NCBI GenBank assembly: GCA_017964705.1
Contig: JAGCRL010000054.1
Location: 1 to 6,609, forward strand
Source of the DNA: Alphaproteobacteria bacterium
Lineage (GTDB): Bacteria > Pseudomonadota > Alphaproteobacteria > RF32 > CAG-239
Direction: 5' to 3'
DNA: 6,609 nucleotides
Shown piece by piece: positions 1 to 5,968 of this stretch. The notes beneath the pieces were generated by a model. That model saw nothing but the letters and a program-made list of their open reading frames with translations, searched no databases and was not told the origin of the DNA. Numbering within the stretch: position 1 is the stretch's first letter; each line of letters starts with the position of its first letter. Made by a program: the position numbers and the translations under genes.

Positions 1-601
1 AGAAATAGGGTTTAAACCGGTTTATAATTCTCTTTTAGATGATAGTTACGGTCTGCTTAAAGGTGCAGAAATTAATATGCTTGATACCAAGATCAGGCAT
101 TATGACCGGCAGAATAAATATGTATTGCATCGGTTGGATTTGTTGAAAGTAAAATCGCTTTCAGGACGAGATATGATGTTTAAGCCGGTTTCGTTTGAAA
201 TGAATGTAGCTGTTCAGCGATTGTTTGATGCTAAAACAAAAAAAGAGCATACGGCGGCATCGGGCAGTATATCCGGCGGAAACAGTTATGCTTTAACGGA
301 GAATCTGCTGTTTTATATCATGAGCGGAACAGGAGTTGCTTATAGCGGGGCAATTAAGCATAACGGATATTTGAATGCTTCTGTTAAAGCCGGTGTCTAT
401 TATAATCGGGATAAATGGCGGTTAAATGCCGAAGCAAGCGAAAATTTGGCGACTGACTATATGGGGCGCGGCGAAAAATATTCTGTTAAGGCAGCATATG
501 GGATAACAAGAAATGTTATGTTCTATGCCGGTTATGAGTTGTTTAATACTAAATGGCATGATGATGAAACACTTATGTTTGGAATTAAGGTTAATTTTTA
601 A
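1..601 (+). CDS. DUF4105 / Lnb-like outer-membrane protein, C-terminal part (5' end outside window)
   Basis: Partial gene: the frame is open from base 2 with no stop, so the Met at 77 is internal and about 199 C-terminal residues are visible. The segment starting FKPVYNSLLDD and running through GLLKGAEINMLDTKIRHY, LHRLDLLKVKSLSGRD and FKPVSFEMN matches my memory of the region after the DUF4105 (Lnb N-terminal periplasmic) domain of proteobacterial proteins. There, a 'LxRLDLVxIxSLSPRDxFFxPLSW' stretch leads into a C-terminal barrel. The rest alternates polar and hydrophobic residues in short strands rich in Tyr and Gly, and ends FGIKVNF. A terminal aromatic residue is the usual outer-membrane beta-barrel signal. 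The likely location is the outer membrane. The protein's biochemical role is unknown to me. The family assignment is fairly secure; the barrel is inferred from sequence pattern. Confidence 0.75.
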   Translation, partial: EIGFKPVYNSLLDDSYGLLKGAEINMLDTKIRHYDRQNKYVLHRLDLLKVKSLSGRDMMFKPVSFEMNVAVQRLFDAKTKKEHTAASGSISGGNSYALTENLLFYIMSGTGVAYSGAIKHNGYLNASVKAGVYYNRDKWRLNAEASENLATDYMGRGEKYSVKAAYGITRNVMFYAGYELFNTKWHDDETLMFGIKVNF

Positions 602-613
602 TATGTTTTTTTA

Positions 614-641
614 TTGCTAATTTTTGTTTTTTTGTTATGCT
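614..641 (+). promoter_or_regulatory. weak candidate promoter for the NSS transporter gene
   Basis: TTGCTA (614-619) and TATGCT (636-641) are separated by 16 bp; each matches four of six sigma70 consensus bases. A start would fall near 648, giving a leader of about 25 nt before the ATG at 674. The 72-bp gap is very T-rich, with runs of seven T that do not follow a clear hairpin. Read-through from the upstream gene is an equally good explanation for expression. Confidence 0.25.
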
Positions 642-673
642 CGCATTAAATTGTGTTTTTTTAGGACTTTAAG

Positions 674-2071
674 ATGAAAAAAGAGAGTTTTACCGGTCGT
701 TGGGGGTTTATTTTGGCTGCTGCCGGTTCTGCCATTGGGTTGGGAAATGTTTGGAGATTTCCTTATTTATGCGGTCAATACGGCGGGTTAAGTTTTATTT
801 TAATGTATTTATTGGTATTACTTATTATTTGCAATCCGCTAATGGTGGCAGAAATAGCGTTAGGTCGCGCCTCTAAAAGTAATTTTATAGATGCATATCG
901 TGTGCTGGGTAAAAAAGTAGGGATGAAACATCTCGGAGTTTGGTCTTTTTTTGGCGGATGGATGGCTTTTGCCGGTCTGTGGATGATTATTTCTTTTTAT
1001 TTTTTGGTTGCCGGCTGGGTGCTGTTTTACTTTTTAGAAACGGTTAATCAACATTTATTTGTAATTTCTGATGGTGGTTTTGCAGAGGAATTTAAAGGTT
1101 TAACCCAAAATTTTTCACTGCAATATGTTTGCGGATGCATTTTTCTTTTGGCGACAGCATTAATTGTTACTGCCGGGGTAAAACAGGGAATTGAAAAAGT
1201 TGGCAAATATGCCATGCCGATATTGTTTTTAATTTTTATATTGCTTTCTGTGCGCTCGTTAACATTGCCTAATGCCGATGGCGGAATTAGGTTTTTAACG
1301 CATGTTGATTGGAAGTTTTTCGGATTTACGGAAAACGGTTTTGCTCCAATGGTGTTGTTTGATACATTTGTGGCGGCACTTGGGCAAGCGTTCATTTCTC
1401 TTTCTCTAGGTTTTGGGGTGTTACTGGTATATGGTTCATATTTTTCACCAAAGGAAAATTTATTTAAGGCGGCGTATCAGATTGAAATATTTGATACAAT
1501 AGCGGCTGTTTTGAGTGTAGTCATTATTCTGCCGGCGATTTTTGCAGTTGGGTTGCCGCCGACTTCCGGTCCGGGATTAACATTTATCAGTTTACCGATG
1601 GTGTTTCAGCAACTTTCAGGCGGATATTATTGGGGGATTGCTTTTTATTTGTTGCTGATTATAGCGACATTAACTTCAACGATATCTGTTTTTGAAGGTA
1701 TGACCAATTTATTCATGGATAAATTTAATTTTACAAGGTTTGGTGCGGTAGCGTTAGTATTGCTGTTGAGCGGTATCGGATTTACAGCGGTAACGGCCTC
1801 TTTTTCCGGTGTATGGGGAATTAAAGTATTAGGAAGAGATATTTTCAGTTTGTTTGATTATCTTTCTTCAACCTATACGATTGCAATTGTTTCTTTGACG
1901 ATGGCGCTGTTTGTGGGGTATAAAACCATGAAGCAGATTATTTATAATATTCGTAAAAGTGCGGTGGTAACTACAGTTTTTACACGTTATTTCTTATTTA
2001 CTTTGCGGATATTGGCCCCGGTGGGGTTGACGTTGTTGCTTATTTTGGCGGTTAAAGAAGCTTTGGTATAA
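674..2071 (+). CDS. Na+-dependent transporter, NSS/SNF family (LeuT fold)
   Basis: Inner-membrane symporter of 465 aa that probably takes up an amino acid or similar small solute driven by Na+. Residues 8-31 carry the family's TM1 signature (GRWGFILAAAGSAIGLGNVWRFPY). Aligned by eye with LeuT, A20 and N25 correspond to Na1-site A22 and N27. In unwound TM6, GQAFISLSLGFG (237-248) puts S242 at the place of LeuT T254. In TM8, ATLTS (331-335) matches the Na2 residues A351, T354 and S355. I count about 11 membrane segments, the last near 438-462, as in the shorter bacterial members Tyt1 and MhsT; length is normal. The start is supported by AGGA (663-666) seven bases before ATG. The gene stands alone between an outer-membrane protein gene and a terminator. 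Substrate cannot be read from the sequence. Confidence 0.93.
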   Translation: MKKESFTGRWGFILAAAGSAIGLGNVWRFPYLCGQYGGLSFILMYLLVLLIICNPLMVAEIALGRASKSNFIDAYRVLGKKVGMKHLGVWSFFGGWMAFAGLWMIISFYFLVAGWVLFYFLETVNQHLFVISDGGFAEEFKGLTQNFSLQYVCGCIFLLATALIVTAGVKQGIEKVGKYAMPILFLIFILLSVRSLTLPNADGGIRFLTHVDWKFFGFTENGFAPMVLFDTFVAALGQAFISLSLGFGVLLVYGSYFSPKENLFKAAYQIEIFDTIAAVLSVVIILPAIFAVGLPPTSGPGLTFISLPMVFQQLSGGYYWGIAFYLLLIIATLTSTISVFEGMTNLFMDKFNFTRFGAVALVLLLSGIGFTAVTASFSGVWGIKVLGRDIFSLFDYLSSTYTIAIVSLTMALFVGYKTMKQIIYNIRKSAVVTTVFTRYFLFTLRILAPVGLTLLLILAVKEALV

Positions 2072-2242
2072 GGGGCTTGTATAGCACTTGTCATTATCAT
2101 GATTTTAATGCCTCATGTACTTCTCTTTTGTACACATCGGCTTTAAAATCACTTCAAGCACAAGCACTCTCCAATCCCTTGGCAAAAAACTCTCATTAAA
2201 GAGAGTTTTTTCGGTTTTAAATAGGGGGCTTGTATAGCGCTT
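2072..2242. repeat. 18-bp direct repeat pair flanking a 135-bp intergenic segment
   Basis: GGGGCTTGTATAGCACTT (2072-2089) recurs as GGGGCTTGTATAGCGCTT (2225-2242), 17 of 18 bases identical, start to start 153 bp. The first copy begins directly after the transporter's stop codon. The segment between contains the transporter terminator and a short hairpin (5-bp stem, TGTAC paired with GTACA, near 2117-2135). No good coding signal is present: the only ORF across it on the minus strand begins at TTG and overlaps the neighbouring gene. This could be a small dispersed intergenic repeat or a local duplication. Nothing here identifies a transposase or an integration site. Confidence 0.5.
2184..2211 (+). 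terminator. intrinsic terminator after the NSS gene (bidirectional form)
   Basis: AAAAAACTCTC (2184-2194) pairs perfectly with GAGAGTTTTTT (2201-2211), an 11-bp stem with the 6-base loop ATTAAA, followed by CGGTTTT. It lies 113 bp after the transporter stop. A-tracts on one side and T-tracts on the other would let it act in either direction, but the minus-strand gene has its own terminator nearer. Confidence 0.75.
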
Positions 2243-2252
2243 ACATCTTAAA

Positions 2253-2296
2253 TAGCAAAAAAAATACTTCCTATCGTTGGTGAAAGGAAGCATTTT
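2253..2296 (-). terminator. intrinsic terminator of the small minus-strand membrane protein gene
   Basis: Read on the minus strand, AAAATGCTTCC (2296-2286) pairs with GGAAGTATTTT (2271-2261) in an 11-bp stem containing one G-U wobble. The 14-base loop is at 2285-2272, and a run of eight T's extends through 2257. On the plus strand the wobble becomes an A-C mismatch, which indicates minus-strand use. The stem includes the gene's TAA stop (2297-2295), so termination is tightly coupled to the gene end. Confidence 0.7.
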
Positions 2297-2570
2297 AAGC
2301 AAAAAATTTTGCCAGCATAGTCAACACGATTACATTGGTTATAATCAGTGTCCAAGTACAACTTTCTTGTTTTTCTTTTTCTATATTCGGAAGATAGATG
2401 CTAAAACAATAAGCGACAATGAAATAGATTATCACGATGTTCCAAAAAACTTCCGGTATTTTGCGCCAGATTGTCAGGTCTTTGATGCCGGTTAAATGGC
2501 AGCTGATTAGCAGTAGCAACAGTCCTGTAAAAAATGGAGCTTTTCTGAAGAGATTAATAATAAATTTCAT
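2295..2570 (-). CDS. small hydrophobic protein, three predicted membrane helices
   Basis: A 91-aa protein that I do not recognise. It has three hydrophobic stretches, about residues 11-29, 40-60 and 72-91. The first two are joined by a loop with charged residues (KDLTIWRK) and the last two by a Lys/Glu-rich loop (NIEKEKQES). Cysteines lie at 24, 55 and 71. Inner-membrane location is likely; function is unknown. I take the ATG at 2570 (MKFIINLFRK) rather than the upstream TTG at 2630, because that TTG is the first half of a TTGACA promoter element. No clear Shine-Dalgarno sequence precedes the ATG, which lowers confidence. A terminator hairpin overlapping its stop and a plausible promoter upstream support a real single-gene unit, convergent with the transporter gene. 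Confidence 0.6.
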   Translation of the reverse strand: MKFIINLFRKAPFFTGLLLLLISCHLTGIKDLTIWRKIPEVFWNIVIIYFIVAYCFSIYLPNIEKEKQESCTWTLIITNVIVLTMLAKFFA

Positions 2571-2601
2571 ATTGTAGACATAATGATGATTAGATAAGGG
2601 A

Positions 2602-2630
2602 AAAGTAGCTGATAAAATGATGAATGTCAA
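2602..2630 (-). promoter_or_regulatory. candidate promoter for the small membrane protein gene
   Basis: On the minus strand a perfect -35 TTGACA (2630-2625) is followed after 17 bp by TACTTT (2607-2602), a weak -10 with three of six consensus bases. A start near 2595 leaves about 25 nt to the ATG at 2570. It is divergent from the structured-RNA promoter, with about 27 bp between the two -35 elements. Confidence 0.4.
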
Positions 2631-2656
2631 TTAAATTCGCTAGGCATTTATTTAAC

Positions 2657-2684
2657 TTTACTTTTAATATTTCTCTATTATAAT
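2657..2684 (+). promoter_or_regulatory. sigma70-type promoter of the structured RNA
   Basis: A perfect -10 TATAAT (2679-2684) is preceded by TTTACT (2657-2662; four of six consensus bases) with a 16-bp spacer. Transcription should begin near G2691, after a run of T's. This start leaves essentially all of the downstream RNA helices within the transcript. Confidence 0.5.
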
Positions 2685-2690
2685 TTTTTT

Positions 2691-2878
2691 GCTGTCAGAG
2701 ATGGTAGCAGGGCATCAGAAACCCTTTTTACAGTTAGTCGTTTGCACACGACTTAAATATTGTGCCGATTTATGTCATGGACGGATGTCGGCGAATAAGG
2801 TTCTGCCAAATAAGCCGAGCCGTCTAACTGTAAACGGTTTCTGAACATCCGCCCACTTTTTTAAGTGGGTTTTTGTTT
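2691..2878 (+). ncRNA. candidate structured RNA (small RNA or cis-acting leader), family unknown
   Basis: About 185 nt from the predicted start to the terminator T-run, with no credible ORF. The closing helix is CAGAAACC (2716-2723) with GGTTTCTG (2836-2843). A small internal loop (CTT opposite C) follows, then TTTACAGTTA (2727-2736) with TAACTGTAAA (2825-2834), 18 bp in all. It opens directly onto hairpin GTCGT/ACGAC (2737-2741 with 2748-2752, loop TTGCAC). The second arm is GACGG/CCGTC (2780-2784 with 2820-2824) plus TCGGC/GCCGA (2788-2792 with 2814-2818), with a 21-nt loop. This arm abuts the closing helix, making a compact three-way junction with a 27-nt linker (2753-2779). I looked for 6S, SRP, tmRNA and common riboswitch motifs and recognised none. 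It may be a free sRNA or a leader of the 92-aa gene. Confidence 0.6.
2852..2878 (+). terminator. intrinsic terminator closing the structured RNA, just upstream of the 92-aa gene
   Basis: CCCACTT (2852-2858) pairs with AAGTGGG (2863-2869) around a TTTT loop, followed by TTTTTGTTT (2870-2878). The T-run ends only about seven bases before the Shine-Dalgarno of the next gene, so it could be a plain terminator or a conditional attenuator. The bases GCCC at 2851-2854 could alternatively pair with GGGC at 2710-2713 at the RNA's 5' side, but four base pairs are weak support for a switch. Confidence 0.8.
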
Positions 2879-2897
2879 ATTCAGAAAGGAAAACCGT

Positions 2898-3176
2898 ATG
2901 ACAGAAAATACGCTTAAGCAAACGGAAAACAGGCTAAAAAAACTAAAAAGCAATGTAAATAATAAAATTTGGAAATATGTTATTTTAAAGGAATTCATCG
3001 AGTTGTTTGGTGAGGATTCACAGGTAATCAATTTTATTTCTTCAACATATAATGCCGTTGCTTATGGTATTTTAGATGATACAAAGTTACTTTCTAAAGA
3101 AGAATTGAATATTTATGGAAAAAATCAGGAAATATCTTTAGAAGAAAAACTTTCTTTACTTTTGGAGATGGAATAA
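2898..3176 (+). CDS. small hypothetical protein, 92 aa, family not recognised
   Basis: Start chosen at ATG 2898 because AAAGGA (2885-2890) lies seven bases upstream; in-frame codons further 5' fall inside the terminator hairpin. The product begins MTENTLKQTENRLKKLK and ends LEEKLSLLLEME. It has a Lys/Asn-rich amphipathic N-terminus, a middle with aromatic and aliphatic residues (WKYVILKEFIELFG, INFISSTYNAVAYGILDD) and an acidic, Leu-rich C-terminal helix. There are no cysteines, no signal peptide and no membrane segment, so a small helical cytoplasmic protein is likely. It sits directly behind the structured RNA's terminator and 87 bp before the ankyrin gene, with no terminator between the two genes, so co-transcription with the ankyrin gene is possible. 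I cannot give a function. Confidence 0.65.
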   Translation: MTENTLKQTENRLKKLKSNVNNKIWKYVILKEFIELFGEDSQVINFISSTYNAVAYGILDDTKLLSKEELNIYGKNQEISLEEKLSLLLEME

Positions 3177-3263
3177 GAACGTAGTGTTTAGAGAAATATA
3201 TTAACGCTTTTTTATGATGTTCGCTTTAGTGTATGCGGTATGTTTAATCCGGAGGGTACATCA

Positions 3264-5141
3264 ATGAAAAAGGTTTTGATATTTTTTATGGCAGTAGTTT
3301 TAAATTGTTCGGTAGCAATAGCAGAGAATAATCTTTTGGATGAAGAATGGTTTAAAAAAGCAACGGTTGCTGATGTGCAAAAAGAAATTGCTAATGGGGC
3401 TGATGTAAATGCAAAGGATAAATGGGGGGAGACAGCTTTGCATAGAGCTATATATGGGGATTGTAATCCGGATATTATTAAATTATTGATTGACGCCGGG
3501 GCAGATGTAAATGCAAGGGATAGAAATAAAAGAACAGTTTTGATACTGGTTGCGCATGGTGGTTCATTTGGATTTATTAAATCTGAGATTGAGATTATTA
3601 AATTATTGATTAATGCGAAAGCGGATTTGAATGCAAAAGATGAAAATGGGGAGACAGCTTTGCAAAAAGCTGTACAAGGTCGTGATTCGGATGTTGTTAA
3701 ATTATTGCTTGAAGCTGGGGCGGATGTTAATGTGAAAGATAATAAAGGAAAAACGGCTTTAGTGCATGTAGCATGGAATAATTATCATCCAGATAGAACA
3801 GGTGATATTGCTAAAATATTAATTGATGCCGGTGCAGATATGAATGTAAAAGATAATGATGGAAAAACGGCTTTGATGTGGGCGACAAGGATAGAAAAAG
3901 TTGAAATGGTTAAAGTGCTGATAAAAGCCGGTGCAGATGTGAATGCAAAAGATAATAAAGGGTATACGGCTTTAGATATTGCTTCAGATATCGCTGTAGA
4001 TAAAGATGGTTATAAGGATGTTGTTAAAATGTTAATTGATGCCGGAGCAGACGTTAGGAATGCGAAGAATAAACTTTTGGATTATCAGTGGTGGGAAACA
4101 GCGACTATTGAAGATGTGAAAAAAGAAATTGCTAATGGGACGGATATAAATGCAAAGACTAAATATGGGGTAACAGCTTTAAGATGGGCTGTGGAATTTA
4201 AATCTCCTGAAATTGTTAAAGCATTAATTGATGCCGGAGCTGATGTGAATGCAAAAGGTGGAGATAAACTTGGTGAATGGCCTGAAACAGTTTTATCTAG
4301 AGCTGTAATTAGTGATCGTGCGGATATTGTTAGAATGTTGCTTGATGCCGGAGCAGATGTAAATATGAAGAATGATAAAAATGCAACGGCTTTGATGTGG
4401 GCGGTATATGGCAAAAATATTGAAATTGTTAAATTGTTACTTAAAGCCGGTGCGGATATTAATGTAATGGATAATGACGGGAAAACGATTTTGATGTGGG
4501 CTGCGATGGCGGGAACACCAGAAATTGTTAAAATGTTGCTTGATGCCGGTGCCGATGTGAATGCCAAAGATGAATATGGATGGACAGTTTTAATGTCTGC
4601 AGCATCTAATAAAAATCCTGAAATTGTTAAAATGTTTATTGAAATGGGAGCGGATGTGAATGCGATAACAGAACTTGGGGCCAGTGCATTAAGAACAGCA
4701 TGTATAGGTAACAATTTAGAAGTTGCTAAAGTATTGATTGAAGCAGGAGCTGATGTGAATACTAAAGATGGTTGGTCTAGAGAAGGTAGAGTTTTATTGA
4801 CGGCGATAAATTATAATTCTATAGAAGTCGCAAAACTGTTAATAGAATCTGGAGCAGATGTAAATGCTAAAGCTGGTGATGGGGTGACACCATTAATGGT
4901 AGCCGTTGCATGTGAAAATATTGAAGCTGTAAAATTACTGATTGATGCTGGGGCAGATGTAAATGCAAAAAATAATAAAGATGGAACGGCTTTGAGATGG
5001 GCGGTATGTCAAAAAGAAGCAGAAATTGTTAAAATATTGCTTGATGCCGGAGCGAAAGGAAAGACAAAATATAGTCGTCATGAGTGCTGGATTGATAGAG
5101 AAGGTATAGATATGGATGAGCACTGTGATGGGATGTGTTAG
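3264..5141 (+). CDS. exported ankyrin-repeat protein (about 15 repeats in two blocks)
   Basis: A 625-aa protein. The start is ATG 3264, with GGAGG (3251-3255) eight bases upstream; the in-frame ATG at 3240 lies before this ribosome site. Residues 1-20 form a Sec signal peptide (MKKV, hydrophobic core, AIA before E21), so the repeats should act in the periplasm or outside the cell. I count about 15 ankyrin units with the pattern G-x-TAL...EIVKLLIDAGADVNAKD. They fall in two blocks: six repeats after an N-cap at residues 24-51, and nine after a second copy of the same cap at 271-298. Several units are enlarged (HGGSFGFIKSE, NNYHPDRTG). The C-terminus leaves the repeat pattern in a short tail with C608, C621 and C625. 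Ankyrin arrays bind other proteins; the partner is unknown. Its terminator at 5200-5233 is shared with ctrA. Confidence 0.92.
   Translation: MKKVLIFFMAVVLNCSVAIAENNLLDEEWFKKATVADVQKEIANGADVNAKDKWGETALHRAIYGDCNPDIIKLLIDAGADVNARDRNKRTVLILVAHGGSFGFIKSEIEIIKLLINAKADLNAKDENGETALQKAVQGRDSDVVKLLLEAGADVNVKDNKGKTALVHVAWNNYHPDRTGDIAKILIDAGADMNVKDNDGKTALMWATRIEKVEMVKVLIKAGADVNAKDNKGYTALDIASDIAVDKDGYKDVVKMLIDAGADVRNAKNKLLDYQWWETATIEDVKKEIANGTDINAKTKYGVTALRWAVEFKSPEIVKALIDAGADVNAKGGDKLGEWPETVLSRAVISDRADIVRMLLDAGADVNMKNDKNATALMWAVYGKNIEIVKLLLKAGADINVMDNDGKTILMWAAMAGTPEIVKMLLDAGADVNAKDEYGWTVLMSAASNKNPEIVKMFIEMGADVNAITELGASALRTACIGNNLEVAKVLIEAGADVNTKDGWSREGRVLLTAINYNSIEVAKLLIESGADVNAKAGDGVTPLMVAVACENIEAVKLLIDAGADVNAKNNKDGTALRWAVCQKEAEIVKILLDAGAKGKTKYSRHECWIDREGIDMDEHCDGMC
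3333..4157 (+). repeat. duplicated N-cap module inside the ankyrin gene
   Basis: Two 84-bp copies lie at 3333-3416 and 4074-4157, 741 bp (247 codons) apart. They encode LLDEEW...DVQKEIANG and LLDYQW...DVKKEIANG; I count 18 of 28 identical residues and about 67 of 84 identical bases. Because this module differs from the standard ankyrin unit, its recurrence suggests that the protein arose by joining or duplicating two complete cap-plus-array units. Confidence 0.7.
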
Positions 5142-5199
5142 AGGTAATATTGTTTTTTAGTTAGGAAAGGCGATTAATGAAAAATGTTGATTGAATAAA

Positions 5200-5233
5200 A
5201 AAAAGAGGCGGTGTGGTGTGACCGCCTCTTTTT
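5200..5233. terminator. bidirectional terminator between the ankyrin gene and ctrA
   Basis: AAAAAGAGGCGGT (5200-5212) pairs perfectly with ACCGCCTCTTTTT (5221-5233), a 13-bp stem with an 8-base loop. Minus-strand transcripts from ctrA meet a long T-run after the stem (through 5197); plus-strand transcripts have the five T's that close the stem. It sits between the convergent stops at 5141 and 5249 and should serve both genes. Confidence 0.88.
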
Positions 5234-5248
5234 GTAGGTTATTTGAAA

Positions 5249-5935
5249 CTATTTTTGTTCATCAGGATCTTTTAAGATATAACCTCTGCCCCAAACGGTT
5301 TCAATATAGTTTTTACCACCGGAAGCTTTTTCCAATTTCTTACGGAGTTTGCAGATGAACACGTCAATAATTTTTAATTCCGGTTCATCAATACCGCCGT
5401 AAAGGTGGTTTAAGAATTGCTCTTTGTTTAAGGTTGAACCTTTGCGCAAAGATAACAATTCCATAATGCCATATTCTTTTCCGGTTAGGTGTAAATCTTT
5501 GCCGGAAACAGAAACGGTTTGTGTATCCAAATTAACTGCAACAAGGCCGGTTTGAATAACAGAATTGGAGTGTCCTTTAGAACGACGAACAATTGCTTGA
5601 ATACGCGCTAATAATTCTTCTTTGTTAAATGGCTTTGTCAAGTAATCGTCTGCGCCATAGCCCAAACCTTTAACCTTTTTATCAGGTTCATATAAACCGG
5701 ATAAAATTAATACAGGAGTTGAAATTTTGGCATTACGCAAGCTCTTTAATACTTCGTAACCGTTCATGCCAGGTAGATTTAAGTCTAAGATAATGATGTC
5801 ATAATCATATAACTTACCACAATCTAATCCGTCTTCTCCGTCATCTGTGGTGTCAACAACCATGCCTTCCTTTTTTAAGATTGTTTCTACACTTTGGGAA
5901 ACAGCATAATCATCTTCTATTAATAAAACTCTCAT
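5249..5935 (-). CDS. ctrA: cell-cycle response regulator CtrA
   Basis: A 228-aa OmpR-type response regulator and DNA-binding master regulator of the alphaproteobacterial cell cycle. The receiver domain (1-~118) has acidic pocket D8/D9, phospho-acceptor D51 in [13 protein letters not shown] and K101 in LTKPF. D51 has the same number as in Caulobacter CtrA. The winged-helix domain (~125-225) carries the nearly invariant CtrA stretches [39 protein letters not shown] and ETVWGRGY. The start is the MRVLLIEDD methionine at 5935, with GGAGAGG about five bases upstream. An upstream in-frame ATG at 5980 lies in the promoter and is rejected. The protein ends DPDEQK and lacks the C-terminal Ala-Ala that marks Caulobacter CtrA for ClpXP. 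The gene is convergent with the ankyrin gene and divergent from the SOD-ankyrin gene. Confidence 0.96.
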   Translation of the reverse strand: MRVLLIEDDYAVSQSVETILKKEGMVVDTTDDGEDGLDCGKLYDYDIIILDLNLPGMNGYEVLKSLRNAKISTPVLILSGLYEPDKKVKGLGYGADDYLTKPFNKEELLARIQAIVRRSKGHSNSVIQTGLVAVNLDTQTVSVSGKDLHLTGKEYGIMELLSLRKGSTLNKEQFLNHLYGGIDEPELKIIDVFICKLRKKLEKASGGKNYIETVWGRGYILKDPDEQK

Positions 5936-5968
5936 TTTTTCCTCTCCGTTTTGTTTATTGTTATTTGT

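Noticed and set aside
1048..1395. 115-codon minus-strand ORF inside the transporter gene
   Set aside because: It lies wholly antisense to a well-supported NSS gene and has no recognisable domain or ribosome site; it is a shadow of the membrane-protein codon pattern.
2105..2302. 65-codon minus-strand ORF across the terminator region
   Set aside because: It starts at TTG, overlaps the end of the membrane-protein gene and reads through both terminators; no ribosome site was seen.
2277..2495. 72-codon plus-strand ORF opposite the small membrane protein
   Set aside because: Its start lacks a ribosome site and it runs antisense to a frame that has a promoter, a terminator and clear membrane segments.
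2691..2878. 6S RNA, retron msr-msd RNA or a MITE as identities for the structured region
   Set aside because: Size and terminator suit 6S, but the three-way junction is not the 6S rod with a central bubble. No reverse transcriptase is nearby for a retron. The inverted arms could suggest a MITE, but no target-site duplication flanks them, and the promoter and terminator fit an RNA gene better.
3264..3326. Lipoprotein signal on the exported ankyrin protein (Cys15 in LNCS)
   Set aside because: Asn before Cys does not fit a lipobox and the Cys lies inside the hydrophobic core; the AIA site before E21 fits ordinary signal peptidase.
4085..4714. 209-codon minus-strand ORF inside the ankyrin gene
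   Set aside because: Its own internal repetition (FTSAPASSNILTISG) is the mirror of the ankyrin repeats on the other strand, so it is a repeat-derived shadow.
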